From Arthrobacter ramosus (GTDB lineage Bacteria > Actinomycetota > Actinomycetes > Actinomycetales > Micrococcaceae): DNA of 64,000 nucleotides. The notes under the pieces were generated by a model. The model made no database searches and was not told where the DNA came from. It saw nothing but the letters and a program-made list of their open reading frames with translations. The stretch spans positions 4,340,001-4,404,000 of the forward strand of contig NZ_BAAAWN010000001.1 in NCBI RefSeq assembly GCF_039535095.1. Direction: 5' to 3'. How positions within the stretch are numbered: the stretch's first letter is position 1; every line of letters starts with the position of its first letter. The position numbers were made by a program, and so were the translations under genes. Positions 51,917-61,832 of this stretch are shown in pieces.

Positions 51917-52825
51917 ATGACTGCTTCAATGCCAGGCACGCACCCTGCTGCTCCCGCCCTCGCACTCCTCCTCGACGTCGACGGCCCTGTCGCGAGTCCC
52001 GTGACGCGCGACGTGAAGCCGGAAATCATCTCGGACCTCGTGGGCTTGGCATCCGCAGGCATCCCCGTCATTTTCAACACCGGCCGCTCAGACGCTTTCA
52101 TCCGCGAGCAGGTCATGGCACCCATGATCGCCGCCGGAATGCCTGCGGGAACGGTGGTCCACGCGATCTGCGAGAAGGGCGCCGTGTGGTTCAGCTACAC
52201 CGCGGGCGGCCCGGGACCCATCCATGTGGATCACGACCTTGCTGTTCCGAAGGCCTACGGCGACGACGTCCGCCGCATGGTGGCGGAGGACTATGCGACG
52301 CACATGTTTTTCGATGAGACAAAGCGCGCCATGGTGTCGGTGGAGCAGCATCTGGACGTCTCAAGTGACGAATACCTCGCCGAGCAGAAGCTCTTCGACG
52401 CCGATGCCTTGGAGCTCATGGGCAGGCACGGGCTCTCCGCCGCCCTCCTGGATCACCACGCGCCAGAGTCCGACGACGCCGCCGACTACCGCCTGGATCC
52501 CACCATCATCTCCACGGACATCGAGTCCATCCGGCTCGGCAAGGATCTCGGCGCCAGCCGCGCTGTGGAACTCCTCGCCGCCCAGGGCATCACCCCACAG
52601 GCCTGGCGGACGGTCGGCGATTCGCGCACGGACTACGCCATGGCGGATTGGCTCCACCACAACGACCACAGCGTCAAGCACGTCGACGTCCGGCCCGCGG
52701 ACGGCGTGCCCAACAAGCCCTACGATGTTCTTACAGCCACAGACCTCGGCCTGGGCGACGACGTCATTCACGACGACGCCGGAGGCGCATTCCTCCGCAG
52801 TTGGCGTGAAGCCTTGGTGGGCTAA
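51917..52825 (+). CDS. HAD family hydrolase
   Basis: 302 aa. HAD motif I is LLLDVDGPVASP (about 17-28, nucleophile Asp), motif II IFNTGRSDAF (about 55-64, Thr/Ser), and motif IV VGDSRTDYAMADW (about 234-246, acidic pair). The cap lies between. A phosphatase acting on a phosphosugar or nucleotide is most likely. The Stealth gene follows 52 bp later in the same direction, suggesting a shared transcript and a link to surface polysaccharide. Confidence 0.88.
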   Translation: MTASMPGTHPAAPALALLLDVDGPVASPVTRDVKPEIISDLVGLASAGIPVIFNTGRSDAFIREQVMAPMIAAGMPAGTVVHAICEKGAVWFSYTAGGPGPIHVDHDLAVPKAYGDDVRRMVAEDYATHMFFDETKRAMVSVEQHLDVSSDEYLAEQKLFDADALELMGRHGLSAALLDHHAPESDDAADYRLDPTIISTDIESIRLGKDLGASRAVELLAAQGITPQAWRTVGDSRTDYAMADWLHHNDHSVKHVDVRPADGVPNKPYDVLTATDLGLGDDVIHDDAGGAFLRSWREALVG

Positions 52826-52877
52826 GGTCACCAAGCCCGCGCGAACCACAACCCTTCGGAGAAAAGCCATCACAGAC

Positions 52878-54461
52878 ATGGACCAGCAAGCAATCTACTT
52901 CGGTAGCCCCGCCTCCGACGACGATGCGGTCGTTCCCGAACCGACATCGCCCGCAGTCGACGCGCGCCTCAAGCACCGCGCCGACGTCGTCCGCCATCGC
53001 GGCCGATACAGCTTGCTGAACCAGAACCGCACCCCGCAACAGGTGATGGTCGAAGACCTACTCGTTATCCGCGCCGCACTCGACGCGGCCGGGCTCGACT
53101 TCATCCTGGTCCGCGGCAACGATCACAGGCCAGTGATTGCCGTCGATTGGAAGCTCCGGAAGAAACTGCGCCAGGCATTGGTCTCCGCTTTCCGGAACGA
53201 GCCGTTCTACTCCATGACAGTTGATGCGCGGAAGAAGTCCACGTTGCTGGTGGCCGACGGCGAGCTCTCGAGCAACCGGAAGGCCCGGATCTTCCGGCTC
53301 TTCCGTCCACGCGTCGAGCCCGGGGGCGGGTTGACTTACGGCCCCTCGCTGGGCGTGCAACTGGAATTGTGGGAGTTCGACGGCGATCAACTCGTGTTGC
53401 CGGTGGAAAACTCACTGACCCGACGAACCATGTTGCGCCAGGACGCTGTCCGGGGCACGGTGGAACGCCATGGGCTGAGCTGGCCGACCATCGAGAACAT
53501 GTTCGCGGACCACGCGAGCGACATCGACTTCGACGTCGACATCGTCTTTTCATGGGTAGACGGCAACGATCCCGCGTACATTGCCGCGCGCCGCGAGCAG
53601 ATGAAAGACGCAGTCGTGGGCGAGGGCGACGCCCACGAGGCCCGTTTCCGGCAGATCAACGAGCTCAAATATGCCCTGCGCTCCGTGTACATGTATGCGC
53701 CCTGGATTCGCCGGATCTACATCGCCACGGACTCCCCCGCGCCGGAGTGGCTGGCAGAGCATCCGAGCGTCAGGATCATGCGCAGCGAGGAGTTCTTCAA
53801 GGACCCCACGGTGCTGCCCACCCACAATTCCCAGGCCGTGGAATCCCAGTTGCACCACATTGAGGATCTCTCCGAGCACTTCCTGTATTCCAACGACGAC
53901 ATGTTCTTCGGCCGGCCCGTGGCACCGGACATGTTCTTCACTCCCGGCGGAATCACCAAGTTCATCGAGGCCTCCACCCGGATCGGACTGGGAGAGAACG
54001 ACGCCGAACGCAGCGGCTTCGAGAACGCGGCCCGCGTCAACAGGAAACTCCTCTGGGAGCGGTTCGGGCGCATCACCACTCGCCACCTGGAGCACACCGC
54101 CGCGCCCCTTCGCCGCAGCGTGATCGCAGAGATGGAGCGCGAGTTTCCGGCCGAATTCGCCAAGACGGCAGCCAGCAGGTTCCGTGCGGCGGACAACATC
54201 TCGGTAACCAACTCGTTCTACCACTACTACTCGTTGCTCACGGGTCGGGCAGTGACGCAGACGGCAGCCAAGGTCAGGTATGTGGACACCACCCTGTGGT
54301 CCGGGCTGCACTACTTGCCCACCTTGCTAGCCAAGCGCAACGTGGACTTCTTCTGCCTCAACGACGGCAGCTTCCCCGAGGTGGCTGCCGACGAAAGGGC
54401 CGGACTCGTGACGGACTTCATGGAGAAGTACTTCCCGGTCAAGGCGCCGTGGGAGAAGTAG
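52878..54461 (+). CDS. Stealth family sugar-phosphate transferase
   Basis: 527 aa from ATG 52878; the long upstream frame inside the HAD gene is a shadow. Stealth conserved regions: CR1 DIVFSWVDGNDPAYIAAR (about 220-237), CR2 RFRQINELKYALRSVYMYAPWIRRIYIATDS (about 254-284), CR3 around LYSNDDMFFG and CR4 HYLPTLLAKRNVDFFCLNDG. Family members transfer sugar-1-phosphate to make capsular or wall polymers and are related to GlcNAc-phosphotransferase. An N-terminal 200-residue region is less conserved. Cytoplasmic side of the membrane. Confidence 0.92.
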   Translation: MDQQAIYFGSPASDDDAVVPEPTSPAVDARLKHRADVVRHRGRYSLLNQNRTPQQVMVEDLLVIRAALDAAGLDFILVRGNDHRPVIAVDWKLRKKLRQALVSAFRNEPFYSMTVDARKKSTLLVADGELSSNRKARIFRLFRPRVEPGGGLTYGPSLGVQLELWEFDGDQLVLPVENSLTRRTMLRQDAVRGTVERHGLSWPTIENMFADHASDIDFDVDIVFSWVDGNDPAYIAARREQMKDAVVGEGDAHEARFRQINELKYALRSVYMYAPWIRRIYIATDSPAPEWLAEHPSVRIMRSEEFFKDPTVLPTHNSQAVESQLHHIEDLSEHFLYSNDDMFFGRPVAPDMFFTPGGITKFIEASTRIGLGENDAERSGFENAARVNRKLLWERFGRITTRHLEHTAAPLRRSVIAEMEREFPAEFAKTAASRFRAADNISVTNSFYHYYSLLTGRAVTQTAAKVRYVDTTLWSGLHYLPTLLAKRNVDFFCLNDGSFPEVAADERAGLVTDFMEKYFPVKAPWEK

Positions 54462-54586
54462 TCCGGGAACGGGCCCGCTCCGGGTTGATTCAGTGAGCTC
54501 GCCGACCAGGGTTGCCGTACACGGCACGTCCGCCCACGTAAAGTAGCTGTGAATCTCCGCACCCGATCAACGAACAGATATGTCTA

Positions 54587-56146
54587 TTGAACCCCGCCAC
54601 CAAACCCCCTTGGTTCCTCCGCTTTCTCGCAATATTCGCCATTCTTGGACTCCTCACCACGATCTGGGCACTGGCAAGCCCCCTCATGTCCGTGCCCGAC
54701 GAGCCCGCACACACCATCAAGGCCGCGTCCGTTGTTCGAGGGCAGTTGCGAGGGGAACCGGGCGCGAATCAAGGTGATCGTGCCCAGGTGCTCGTCCCCG
54801 CATTCGTGGGAACGGTGGACGGACTCCCTATTTGCTTCGCTTGGAAGCCAGCAGTGTCCGCCGGTTGCAGCCCTACCCTGACAGATGACGCCTCAGAGCT
54901 GAACGCATACACGAGCGCGGGGAACTACAACCCGATGTACTACGCGGTGGCCGGGCTTCCGAGCCTCGTCCTTACCGGCGCCAAAGCCATCTACGCCATG
55001 CGGATCGTGGGCGGTCTCCTCAGCGTCGCCTTCCTGGCTGTTGCCCTGACTGCTTTGGCCAGCCTTCAACGATGGAAGCTGCCCCTGTTTGTCGGGTCGA
55101 TTGCTGTGACTCCCATGGTTTTGTTCCTGTCCGGGGGCGTGAACCCCAATTCGCTGGAAATCTCCGCGTCGATGGCTGTGTTCAGCGCGCTCTGTTTGTC
55201 GTGGGAGAGAATCGCTTCCGGCGATCATTGGCGGCTACCCCTTGCCGCGGCAGCGATTTCGGCTGCTGTCCTGGCCAACACCCGGGCTGCCTCACTGCTA
55301 TGGCTCGTGTTGGCGGTGGCGGCGTCGCTCTTGATGTTCGGGCTTCGTCCGCTGCTTTCCGTGTTGCGACTGCGATTTGTGCAGGCGATGGCACTCGTGG
55401 CCGCTGTCGGTTGCGGGCTCGCCTTGCTTTGGCTCAAGAGCGCGGATAGCCTGCAAAGCCTCATGGGCGACGGGATCGACGCATCACCGGCCCGGATCGC
55501 CGCAATCATGCTCGACAAGACCTTCGATTTCGCGGCCGGTTACGTGTCCTACCTTGGTTGGCTGGATACTTTGGGGCCAAGCGGTGTGCTCACTGTCTGG
55601 GCGGCGCTCATCATTGGGGCGATCGTGGCAGCTTTGTCCGTGCCCAGCCGTTCAGCGCGACTGACCATCGCTTTCCTGGTCTTTGCGATCATCGTCCTCC
55701 CTCCACTACTGCAGATTCCCCTCGCAAAAGAGGTAGGAATTATCTGGCAGGGCCGGTACATCCTGGCGCTGGTGGCCGTCATGATCACCGCATGCGGAGT
55801 TGCAATGCGCTCTTTCAATATCGACTTCCGCCGCACAGCACGACGGGCGCTACCGGTGGTGCTCGCCGTCCTGGTATTCGGCCACTTCTACAGCTTTATC
55901 TACGGAATGCGCCGGTACGTCATCGGGCTCCATGACGAGGCCAACTGGCGGGATATGGTGACGGCACCTCAGTGGCAGCCGCCCTTCGGATGGCTTTCGC
56001 TCACCGTGGCATACCTGGCTGTCTTGCTCGTGGCAGCCGCTCTTCTTTACCGCACGATGACGGCCGTGAATCCGCTAAGCCCGGTGCTAAGCACCACGCC
56101 AATGGAAGACGGGGCGTCGAACCCGCAGCCACAAGCGCGCCTCTAG
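54587..56146 (+). CDS. DUF2142 multispan membrane protein (glycosyltransferase-like)
   Basis: 519 aa from a TTG at 54587; no strong ribosome site is seen and the ATG at 54689 (MSVPDEP) is an alternative. About eleven membrane segments; the family marker [24 protein letters not shown] (about 30-53) with DEPAH matches DUF2142, found in surface-polysaccharide loci and thought to be a GT-C-like transferase. The stop overlaps the convergent metallophosphoesterase stop within CTAG. Likely works with Stealth in wall polymer synthesis. Confidence 0.85.
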   Translation: MNPATKPPWFLRFLAIFAILGLLTTIWALASPLMSVPDEPAHTIKAASVVRGQLRGEPGANQGDRAQVLVPAFVGTVDGLPICFAWKPAVSAGCSPTLTDDASELNAYTSAGNYNPMYYAVAGLPSLVLTGAKAIYAMRIVGGLLSVAFLAVALTALASLQRWKLPLFVGSIAVTPMVLFLSGGVNPNSLEISASMAVFSALCLSWERIASGDHWRLPLAAAAISAAVLANTRAASLLWLVLAVAASLLMFGLRPLLSVLRLRFVQAMALVAAVGCGLALLWLKSADSLQSLMGDGIDASPARIAAIMLDKTFDFAAGYVSYLGWLDTLGPSGVLTVWAALIIGAIVAALSVPSRSARLTIAFLVFAIIVLPPLLQIPLAKEVGIIWQGRYILALVAVMITACGVAMRSFNIDFRRTARRALPVVLAVLVFGHFYSFIYGMRRYVIGLHDEANWRDMVTAPQWQPPFGWLSLTVAYLAVLLVAAALLYRTMTAVNPLSPVLSTTPMEDGASNPQPQARL

Positions 56147-57147
56147 CGTCGGGTCATCTCCGGGCGCTTCGCGTCGGCCCTGGAACCACGTTCGTGCGTC
56201 GCTCGCTGGGGAATCCGGATGCCTGCTTCGGCGAGCCGGCGCCTGGTGGCTTCCGGACTGACGTACTCACCGACAGTCGGCGATTTTCCCAACGGAACCA
56301 CTGAATGCACGATCGTTTGCTCGTAAACGTGCACCAGGTTGAAGGCCTGGGCGCCATCACGACCGCGGGTGCCGCCCTGCGGAACGTTGAGGTCCTGCGT
56401 GTAGCAGCTCGCGGAAGCTACCGATACCGGGACGCCAGCGAAAGTGGCCGTCGTGGAGTAGTGCAAGTGACCGCCCAGGATGGAGCGGACATCCGAATTG
56501 CGTACGACGTCGGCCAGCGCCGCTTGGCCGCGCAGCTCCACGAGGATCGAGAGGTCAAGGACGCTCGGAACCGGAGGGTGGTGGAGGGCAAGGATCGTGC
56601 CGTCGGGAGCCGGCGTCGCGAGCTCCGATCCCAACCAGTCGAGCTGGCTCTGGCTTAGTTCACCGTGATGGAAGCCGGGCACGGAGGTATCGAGCGTGAT
56701 GATCCGCAGGCCATTGACGAAGTAGCTGTGGTCCACCGGGGCGTCATTGTCGCTCTGGTCGAAGAGGCCCGCACGGAAATTCGCCCGATCGTCGTGGTTT
56801 CCCATTGCCCAGATCACCCGTGCTCCCATCTCTCGACAGGCAGGCTCGACGATCGACCGGAGTTTGGCGTAGGCGCCCGGCTCACCTTGATCGGCGAGGT
56901 CACCGGTGAAGATCACGGCGTCGGGACGGACCTTTGACGCGTGCACTTCCGAAAATAGTTGCCTGAGATGGGCTTCGCTATCGACCGTACCGTAAAGGGG
57001 TTCCGACCCTCCCAACAAATGGGAGTCGCTAAGGTGCAGAAGTACGTGTCCTGGCCGCGGGTGCTCGGCCTCGATGAGCTCCATTACTACCTTCGGGTCG
57101 GTAGGAGGCGGCGCCTCCGGTTTCAGTCCCCAATAGACCCAATCCAA
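56143..57147 (-). CDS. Calcineurin-like metallophosphoesterase (3',5'-cAMP phosphodiesterase-type)
   Basis: 334 aa from a TTG at 57147; the ATG at residue 22 ([12 protein letters not shown]) is an equally likely start. Complete metal set: LHLSDSH (about 37-43), FTGDLADQG (about 80-88), AMGNHDD (about 115-121), LALHHPP (about 192-198) and GGHLHYS (about 235-241). It cleaves phosphodiesters, perhaps cyclic nucleotides as in CpdA/Rv0805 relatives. Ends in a 4-bp stop overlap (CTAG) with the DUF2142 gene. Confidence 0.9.
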   Translation of the reverse strand: MDWVYWGLKPEAPPPTDPKVVMELIEAEHPRPGHVLLHLSDSHLLGGSEPLYGTVDSEAHLRQLFSEVHASKVRPDAVIFTGDLADQGEPGAYAKLRSIVEPACREMGARVIWAMGNHDDRANFRAGLFDQSDNDAPVDHSYFVNGLRIITLDTSVPGFHHGELSQSQLDWLGSELATPAPDGTILALHHPPVPSVLDLSILVELRGQAALADVVRNSDVRSILGGHLHYSTTATFAGVPVSVASASCYTQDLNVPQGGTRGRDGAQAFNLVHVYEQTIVHSVVPLGKSPTVGEYVSPEATRRRLAEAGIRIPQRATHERGSRADAKRPEMTRR

Positions 57148-57220
57148 CCAGACAAAAGGCTAACGCAGGGTAACTTACGGCCGGAATGTTGGAAAATTAC
57201 TCGCGTCCCCCCGCGATCCT

Positions 57221-57307
57221 CGCTCACCTTTAGGTCAACTTTCGACGACGCCCGCTCACCAAAGGTGAGCGAGCGTTCGCCGAAAAGGCGACATAGGTGA
57301 GCGAGCG
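57221..57307. repeat. 32-bp-period repeat array E (two forward and two inverted units)
   Basis: The gap 57148-57387 holds forward cores CGCTCACC at 57221 and 57253 (32 bp apart) and inverted cores GGTGAGCGAGCG at 57264 and 57296 (32 bp apart). The two inner units meet head to head so that CGCTCACC and GGTGAGCG form an 8-bp stem with a 3-base loop at 57253-57271. Same family as arrays A to D. Confidence 0.8.
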
Positions 57308-57382
57308 TCGGTGTTTGCGTGTGCTCGGAAGCGAGCCCCGAACAGACCCTCTTGACTCAAACATGTGCTGCCCCTCACAATA

Positions 57383-57399
57383 AGTGAATGGCTTTCACT
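57383..57399. promoter_or_regulatory. Palindrome over the APC permease start codon
   Basis: AGTGAATGGCTTTCACT: arms AGTGAA and TTCACT, 5-bp centre, containing the ATG at 57388. It could be an operator for the TetR protein encoded two genes on, or a hairpin affecting initiation. Confidence 0.3.
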
Positions 57400-58860
57400 A
57401 AAGAATCAGCGGCAATGGCGCCGCCCGCAACTTCCAGCCCTGAAGTTGGATTGAAGAAGAACGCAATCGGCACTCGCGACATTGTGTTCATGTTGGTGTC
57501 AGCGGCCGCTCCGCTGACCATCGTGGTCGGCATCGCCCCGCTCGCCCTCGCTGTGGGCGGCGTCGGCGCTCCCTCCATCTACATCGCCGCGGCTATCGGC
57601 CTAGGCCTGTTCGCCATCGGTTTCATGGCGCTCACCCGCCACGTCCGGTCCTACAGCGGCTTCTACGGCTACATCTCGAAAACCCTCGGCCGCATGGTCG
57701 GCCTCGGTTCCGGCCTCACGGCCTGGATGAGCTACAACGGCCTGCAGATCGGCCTCTACGGGCTGCTGGGTATCCAGGCCAACCTCGCCGTGAAGTCCTT
57801 CACCGGCGTGGAACTTCCCTGGTGGCTCTACGCGATCGTGTCGATCGGGGCCGTCTGGTACCTGGGCTGGCGCGGGATCGACGTCGGCGCCAAGGTCCTC
57901 GCCGTCCTGCTCACCCTCGAAACCCTGATCGTCGCCATCGTCGCCGCGTTCGTCCTGGCCCAAGGCGGCGCACACGGCATCAGCTTCGAATCGTTCAGCC
58001 CGCAGGCCATCTTCTCCCCGCAGTTCGCCGCAGTCCTTGGCCTTGGTTTCTCCGCCTTCATGGGATTTGAATCCGGAGCCCTGTACCGGGAAGAGGCCCG
58101 GGACCCGGACCGCAGCGTCCCGCGTGCCACCTACATCTCCATCGCCTTCATCGGCGCGTTCTACGCCTTCGCCGTCTGGATCATCGTCCAGGCCTTCGGA
58201 GCGGACGCCGTCCAAGCGTTCGCCGCGGGCCACCTCGACGCCGGGGACACCGCTTACATCGCAGCGGGTAACTTCGCGGGAGGCTGGTGCGTGAACCTCA
58301 TGAGCGTCCTGATCGTCACCAGCATCTTCGCCGCCCAGCTCTCCTTCCACAACACCATCAATCGCTACACCCTGTCCCTGAGCCGCGAGGGCATCTTCCC
58401 GAAGCGCTCCGGCCGCATCAGCCCGCGATACCGTACCCCCTCCGTGGCCGGCTTCGACCAGACCCTCCTCGCGCTCGCCCTCGTGATCGGCGCGGCCCTA
58501 TTCCATCTGGACCCCTTCACCCAGTTCCTGATCTGGACGAACACCCCCGGCGTGATCGGCATCCTCCTCCTGCAGGCCCTCACTGGAGTCGGCGTCGTGG
58601 TCTTCTTCACCCGACTCAAGGACCACGGCCTTCGCTGGTATGTCGTCCCTTCCGCCGTGGTCGCCACCATCATCATGTGCGTAGTGACCTACCTGATGGC
58701 CAACAACGCCCAATTGCTCACAGGCCTTCCGGCCGGGGACCCCGTCAACACCACGCTCCTCGTGTTCGCACCGATCCTGTTTGCCGCCGGAACCGTACTG
58801 GCCCTCGTGCTGCGCAACGTCAACCCGGCCGCCTACCAGCGGATCGGCCACGCCGAGTGA
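57388..58860 (+). CDS. APC family amino acid/amine permease
   Basis: 490 aa with about twelve membrane segments. ATG 57388 lies in a palindrome with a weak ribosome site; the ATG at 57415 is an alternative. Typical APC opening: IGTRDIVFMLVSAAAPLTIVVGIAPLALAVGG (about 29-60), then GLGSGLTAWMSYNGLQIGLYG and GFSAFMGFESGALYREEARDPDRSVPRA (about 220-247), the FESGA consensus of this family. Imports an amino acid, amine or amide with protons. Followed after 22 bp by a TetR gene and then an amidohydrolase gene. Confidence 0.92.
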   Translation: MAFTKESAAMAPPATSSPEVGLKKNAIGTRDIVFMLVSAAAPLTIVVGIAPLALAVGGVGAPSIYIAAAIGLGLFAIGFMALTRHVRSYSGFYGYISKTLGRMVGLGSGLTAWMSYNGLQIGLYGLLGIQANLAVKSFTGVELPWWLYAIVSIGAVWYLGWRGIDVGAKVLAVLLTLETLIVAIVAAFVLAQGGAHGISFESFSPQAIFSPQFAAVLGLGFSAFMGFESGALYREEARDPDRSVPRATYISIAFIGAFYAFAVWIIVQAFGADAVQAFAAGHLDAGDTAYIAAGNFAGGWCVNLMSVLIVTSIFAAQLSFHNTINRYTLSLSREGIFPKRSGRISPRYRTPSVAGFDQTLLALALVIGAALFHLDPFTQFLIWTNTPGVIGILLLQALTGVGVVVFFTRLKDHGLRWYVVPSAVVATIIMCVVTYLMANNAQLLTGLPAGDPVNTTLLVFAPILFAAGTVLALVLRNVNPAAYQRIGHAE

Positions 58861-58882
58861 TCCCGGAGCCTAGTCTTGAGGG

Positions 58883-59521
58883 ATGCAGACTCCCAGCAAA
58901 ACCAGCCAGCTAGGACGGCCCCGGACACCGAGGCTCTCGCGGAAGGCGATCGGCCGCGCGGCGCTCGAGATGTTCCAAGAGGAAGAGAGCCTCTCCATCC
59001 CGCGGCTCGCGGAACGTCTGGGCGTCAGGCAGTCATCCTTCTACAAGCACGTCACCGGTCGCCAGGAGATCATCGAACTGGCCCGTGGCGCGCTCGTAGA
59101 AAAAGCTCCGATGCCCGAGTTGCCGGCCGGCAGCCTTGACGACGTCATCCGCGAGATCTTCGACTCCCTCCGCAAGGCGTACAGCATGGTGCCGGCGCTC
59201 CTTCCCCTCCTGCTCACGCAGCCGGTGTCACACCCGGCAGCCCTGGAGCGTTACGACCAGTTTGTCGAAGCGTTTGAGATCGCTGGGACGCCGCGGCACC
59301 TCATCATTCCCGCGTTGGAAACCCTCGACAGCGCAGCGATCGGCGCGAGCCTCGACGCAATGACGATGGAATCCGCATGGAGCATCAACCAAGAGGAGGA
59401 AGGCACTTATCCCCATCTGTTCGCGGCAAAGAAAGCCGTGGCAGAGCACCCTGTGGACCGCTTCGCGTTCCTGGCCGATGTCCTCTCGGCAGGATTGAAG
59501 GCAGCCATCGACGACGACTGA
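58883..59521 (+). CDS. TetR/AcrR family transcriptional regulator
   Basis: 212 aa; ATG 58883. HTH: SIPRLAERLGVRQSSFYKHVTGRQEIIELAR (about 37-67). The C-terminal domain (DDVIREIFDSLRKAYSMVPALLPLLLTQPV) fits TetR ligand pockets. It lies between the permease and amidohydrolase genes and probably controls both. Confidence 0.92.
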   Translation: MQTPSKTSQLGRPRTPRLSRKAIGRAALEMFQEEESLSIPRLAERLGVRQSSFYKHVTGRQEIIELARGALVEKAPMPELPAGSLDDVIREIFDSLRKAYSMVPALLPLLLTQPVSHPAALERYDQFVEAFEIAGTPRHLIIPALETLDSAAIGASLDAMTMESAWSINQEEEGTYPHLFAAKKAVAEHPVDRFAFLADVLSAGLKAAIDDD

Positions 59522-59570
59522 TCCTCACCGGGCCGGCGTCGGAAACCCGAACACAACAAGGAGTTACATC

Positions 59571-61256
59571 TTGACCACGCCCGAGCCCATCGATCTCGTC
59601 ATCTTCTCGTCCAGCATCCTCCACGGCGGGGCGCTCACAGAGACCGCCGGTTTCGTCGCCATCTCAAATGGCCGCATTGCGCACGTCGGCCGCGCCGACG
59701 GCGAGCAGGCGGCCAACCCCGCCGCCGAATGGACCGCGCGGGCCAAACAGGTGATCGACGTCGGCGACGCAACAGTCTGCCCCGGCCTGATTGACGCCCA
59801 CATCCACCCGATCCACGGGGCGGAAATCGCCCGTGGCCTTGACCTGGGCGGAGTCACCGAGCTCGACGCCGTCCGCGCCGCCCTTGCGCGGCGCGCCGCT
59901 TCCACGCCGCACGCCGTCGGCTCTGATTGGTTGTTCGCTTGGGGCCTCGACCCTGTCATCTTCGGGGATGCGGTCTTCGACAACTCCCTCTTCGACGGCA
60001 TCCTCGACGGCGAACTCGTGTTCATCACCCTGTTCGACGGCCACGCCTCACTTGTCTCCGACGCCGCCCTCAAGCTCGCCGGAGTCACCGGAACGGAAGA
60101 GCTTCCCAGCACCGGCTATGTCGGCGTCGACCAGCACGGCAAGCCCAACGGCATGCTCTACGAAATGGCCGCCCAGGAGCTCGTTCGCCGCTTCCTCCCC
60201 CAGCCCTCCTTCGATCAGCGGGTCGACGAACTAGGGAAACTCCTGCGTTCCATGGCCGAAGCCGGGCTCGTAGCCGGCCAGATGCTGGACTTCGGCGCAC
60301 CGGACACCCTGGAAGTGCTGGAGGCCTTGGAGCGCCGAGGCGAGCTCGCCATCCGGCTGCGGATCTCCCCGTGGGTCATGCCCGGCGCCACGGAGGAGGA
60401 CCTGAAGGCCATGCTGGCGATGCAGGGCCGGCACGGCAGGCGCTGGCACGTTCACGGCATCAAGCTCATGATGGATGGAACCATCGACAACGGCACGGCA
60501 TGGCTCTTTGAACCCGACACCCACGGAGAGTCGCTCCACCCGCTCTGGCACGATCCCGAGGCCCTCGCCGCAGCCATGAAGTTCTTCCACGAACACCGGA
60601 TCCCCACCACCACGCACGCCATCGGCGACAAAGCGGTCTCCTTCGTCGCGCGGACCATCGGGGCCCTTCCCAAGAACGGCACGGTTCACCGGATCGAGCA
60701 CATCGAGTCCATCCCGGATTCGGTCTTGGCGGAAATCATCAGCGCTGGGGCTGCAACGAGCTTGCAGCCGACGCATTGCGCCCTCTACAGCCGCGCCGAC
60801 CACACCGACAACTGGTCCCGCAGGCTTGGCAGCGAACGGGCCAACCACGCGTGGCGGACCCGCGATCTCCGCGACGCCGGAGCCATCGTCGCCCTCGGAT
60901 CGGACTGGCCCATCGCTCCCTTCGACCCGCGGGCGATCATCGCCTCGGCCCAGACGCGCCGCCCGGCCGGCCGGCCCGACGTCGAGCCCGTCCGGCCCCA
61001 GCAGGCGCTGTCCGCGCGTGCCGCGCTCGAAGGCTACACGAGCCAATACTGGCGGTCGGTTGGTGAAGAGGGCGGAATCGTAGAGAGCGGAGCCCGCGCC
61101 GATCTGACGATTGTTGGACACAATCCTCTGACCACCGCGCCGGACGAATTCGCGCAGACGCCGGTGATCCTGACTGTTGTTGACGGAGACGTGGTTGTCG
61201 ATAACCGCCAGGCCCTCACCGAAGGGGTCAACCGGGGCTCATTCCAGCCTGCTTAA
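59571..61256 (+). CDS. Amidohydrolase family protein (YtcJ-like)
   Basis: 561 aa from a TTG at 59571 with CAAGGAGTT upstream. Metal-dependent hydrolase motifs: DAHIHPIHG (about 76-84, HxH), the mid-barrel KLMMDGTIDNGTAWLFEP (Lys), TTTHAIGDKAVSF, HRIEHIE (His) and LGSDWPIAPFDPR (Asp, about 442-454). YtcJ-type enzymes hydrolyse N-formyl or other amide groups. In operon with the APC permease and TetR gene, so it probably opens the imported amide. It ends in a TTAA stop overlap with the glutathione peroxidase gene. Confidence 0.92.
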   Translation: MTTPEPIDLVIFSSSILHGGALTETAGFVAISNGRIAHVGRADGEQAANPAAEWTARAKQVIDVGDATVCPGLIDAHIHPIHGAEIARGLDLGGVTELDAVRAALARRAASTPHAVGSDWLFAWGLDPVIFGDAVFDNSLFDGILDGELVFITLFDGHASLVSDAALKLAGVTGTEELPSTGYVGVDQHGKPNGMLYEMAAQELVRRFLPQPSFDQRVDELGKLLRSMAEAGLVAGQMLDFGAPDTLEVLEALERRGELAIRLRISPWVMPGATEEDLKAMLAMQGRHGRRWHVHGIKLMMDGTIDNGTAWLFEPDTHGESLHPLWHDPEALAAAMKFFHEHRIPTTTHAIGDKAVSFVARTIGALPKNGTVHRIEHIESIPDSVLAEIISAGAATSLQPTHCALYSRADHTDNWSRRLGSERANHAWRTRDLRDAGAIVALGSDWPIAPFDPRAIIASAQTRRPAGRPDVEPVRPQQALSARAALEGYTSQYWRSVGEEGGIVESGARADLTIVGHNPLTTAPDEFAQTPVILTVVDGDVVVDNRQALTEGVNRGSFQPA

Positions 61257-61738
61257 GCGAGAGCCTCTTCGAGTGCCTCGATGAGCTTTTCGGAATCGGG
61301 CTCGACGGCGGACGGGAAGCGGGCGAGCACCTCGCCTTCGCGGCTCACGAGGAACTTTTCGAAGTTCCACTTCACCTTCTGCGGTTTGGAGCCGTCGGCC
61401 GTCCGGGTCAGCTCGGCATACAGGGGGTGCTGTTCCTTGCCCCGGACCTTGGATTTGCTCGCGAGCGGGAACGAGACTCCGAAATTGCGCTGGCAGAAGT
61501 CCGCGATCTCGGCGTCGGAACCCTGTTCCTGGCCGGCGAACTGGTTGCACGGCACACCCAGAATCTCGAATCCACGGTCGCGGTATTTGCCGTAGAGCTC
61601 CTCAAGTCCCGAGTACTGGCGCGTGAAACCACACTTCGAAGCCACATTGACGACCAGTACGGCTTTACCCTCGAAACGCCCAAAGTCGGCCTGGGAGCCG
61701 TCGTTGAAAGTCAGGGGGATGCTATAGAGCGGGGACAT
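61253..61738 (-). CDS. Glutathione peroxidase-like thiol peroxidase
   Basis: 161 aa. Active-site tetrad: Cys in VNVASKCGFTRQY (about residue 36), Gln in CNQFAGQEQG (about 71), Trp in VKWNFEKFLV (about 125) and the Asn next to it. It is the Cys rather than selenocysteine form and lacks an oligomerisation loop, so it probably uses thioredoxin or mycothiol. Cytoplasmic peroxide defence. Monocistronic; its stop overlaps the amidohydrolase stop. Confidence 0.94.
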   Translation of the reverse strand: MSPLYSIPLTFNDGSQADFGRFEGKAVLVVNVASKCGFTRQYSGLEELYGKYRDRGFEILGVPCNQFAGQEQGSDAEIADFCQRNFGVSFPLASKSKVRGKEQHPLYAELTRTADGSKPQKVKWNFEKFLVSREGEVLARFPSAVEPDSEKLIEALEEALA

Positions 61739-61832
61739 TGAATCGCTTCCTTACGACGTGGACCTTGGCAAACTGCCGCATTCGAGTCTACGCGGCAAGG
61801 CGCTTGGGCGGGCTCCAGGAAAGCGATGTCTT

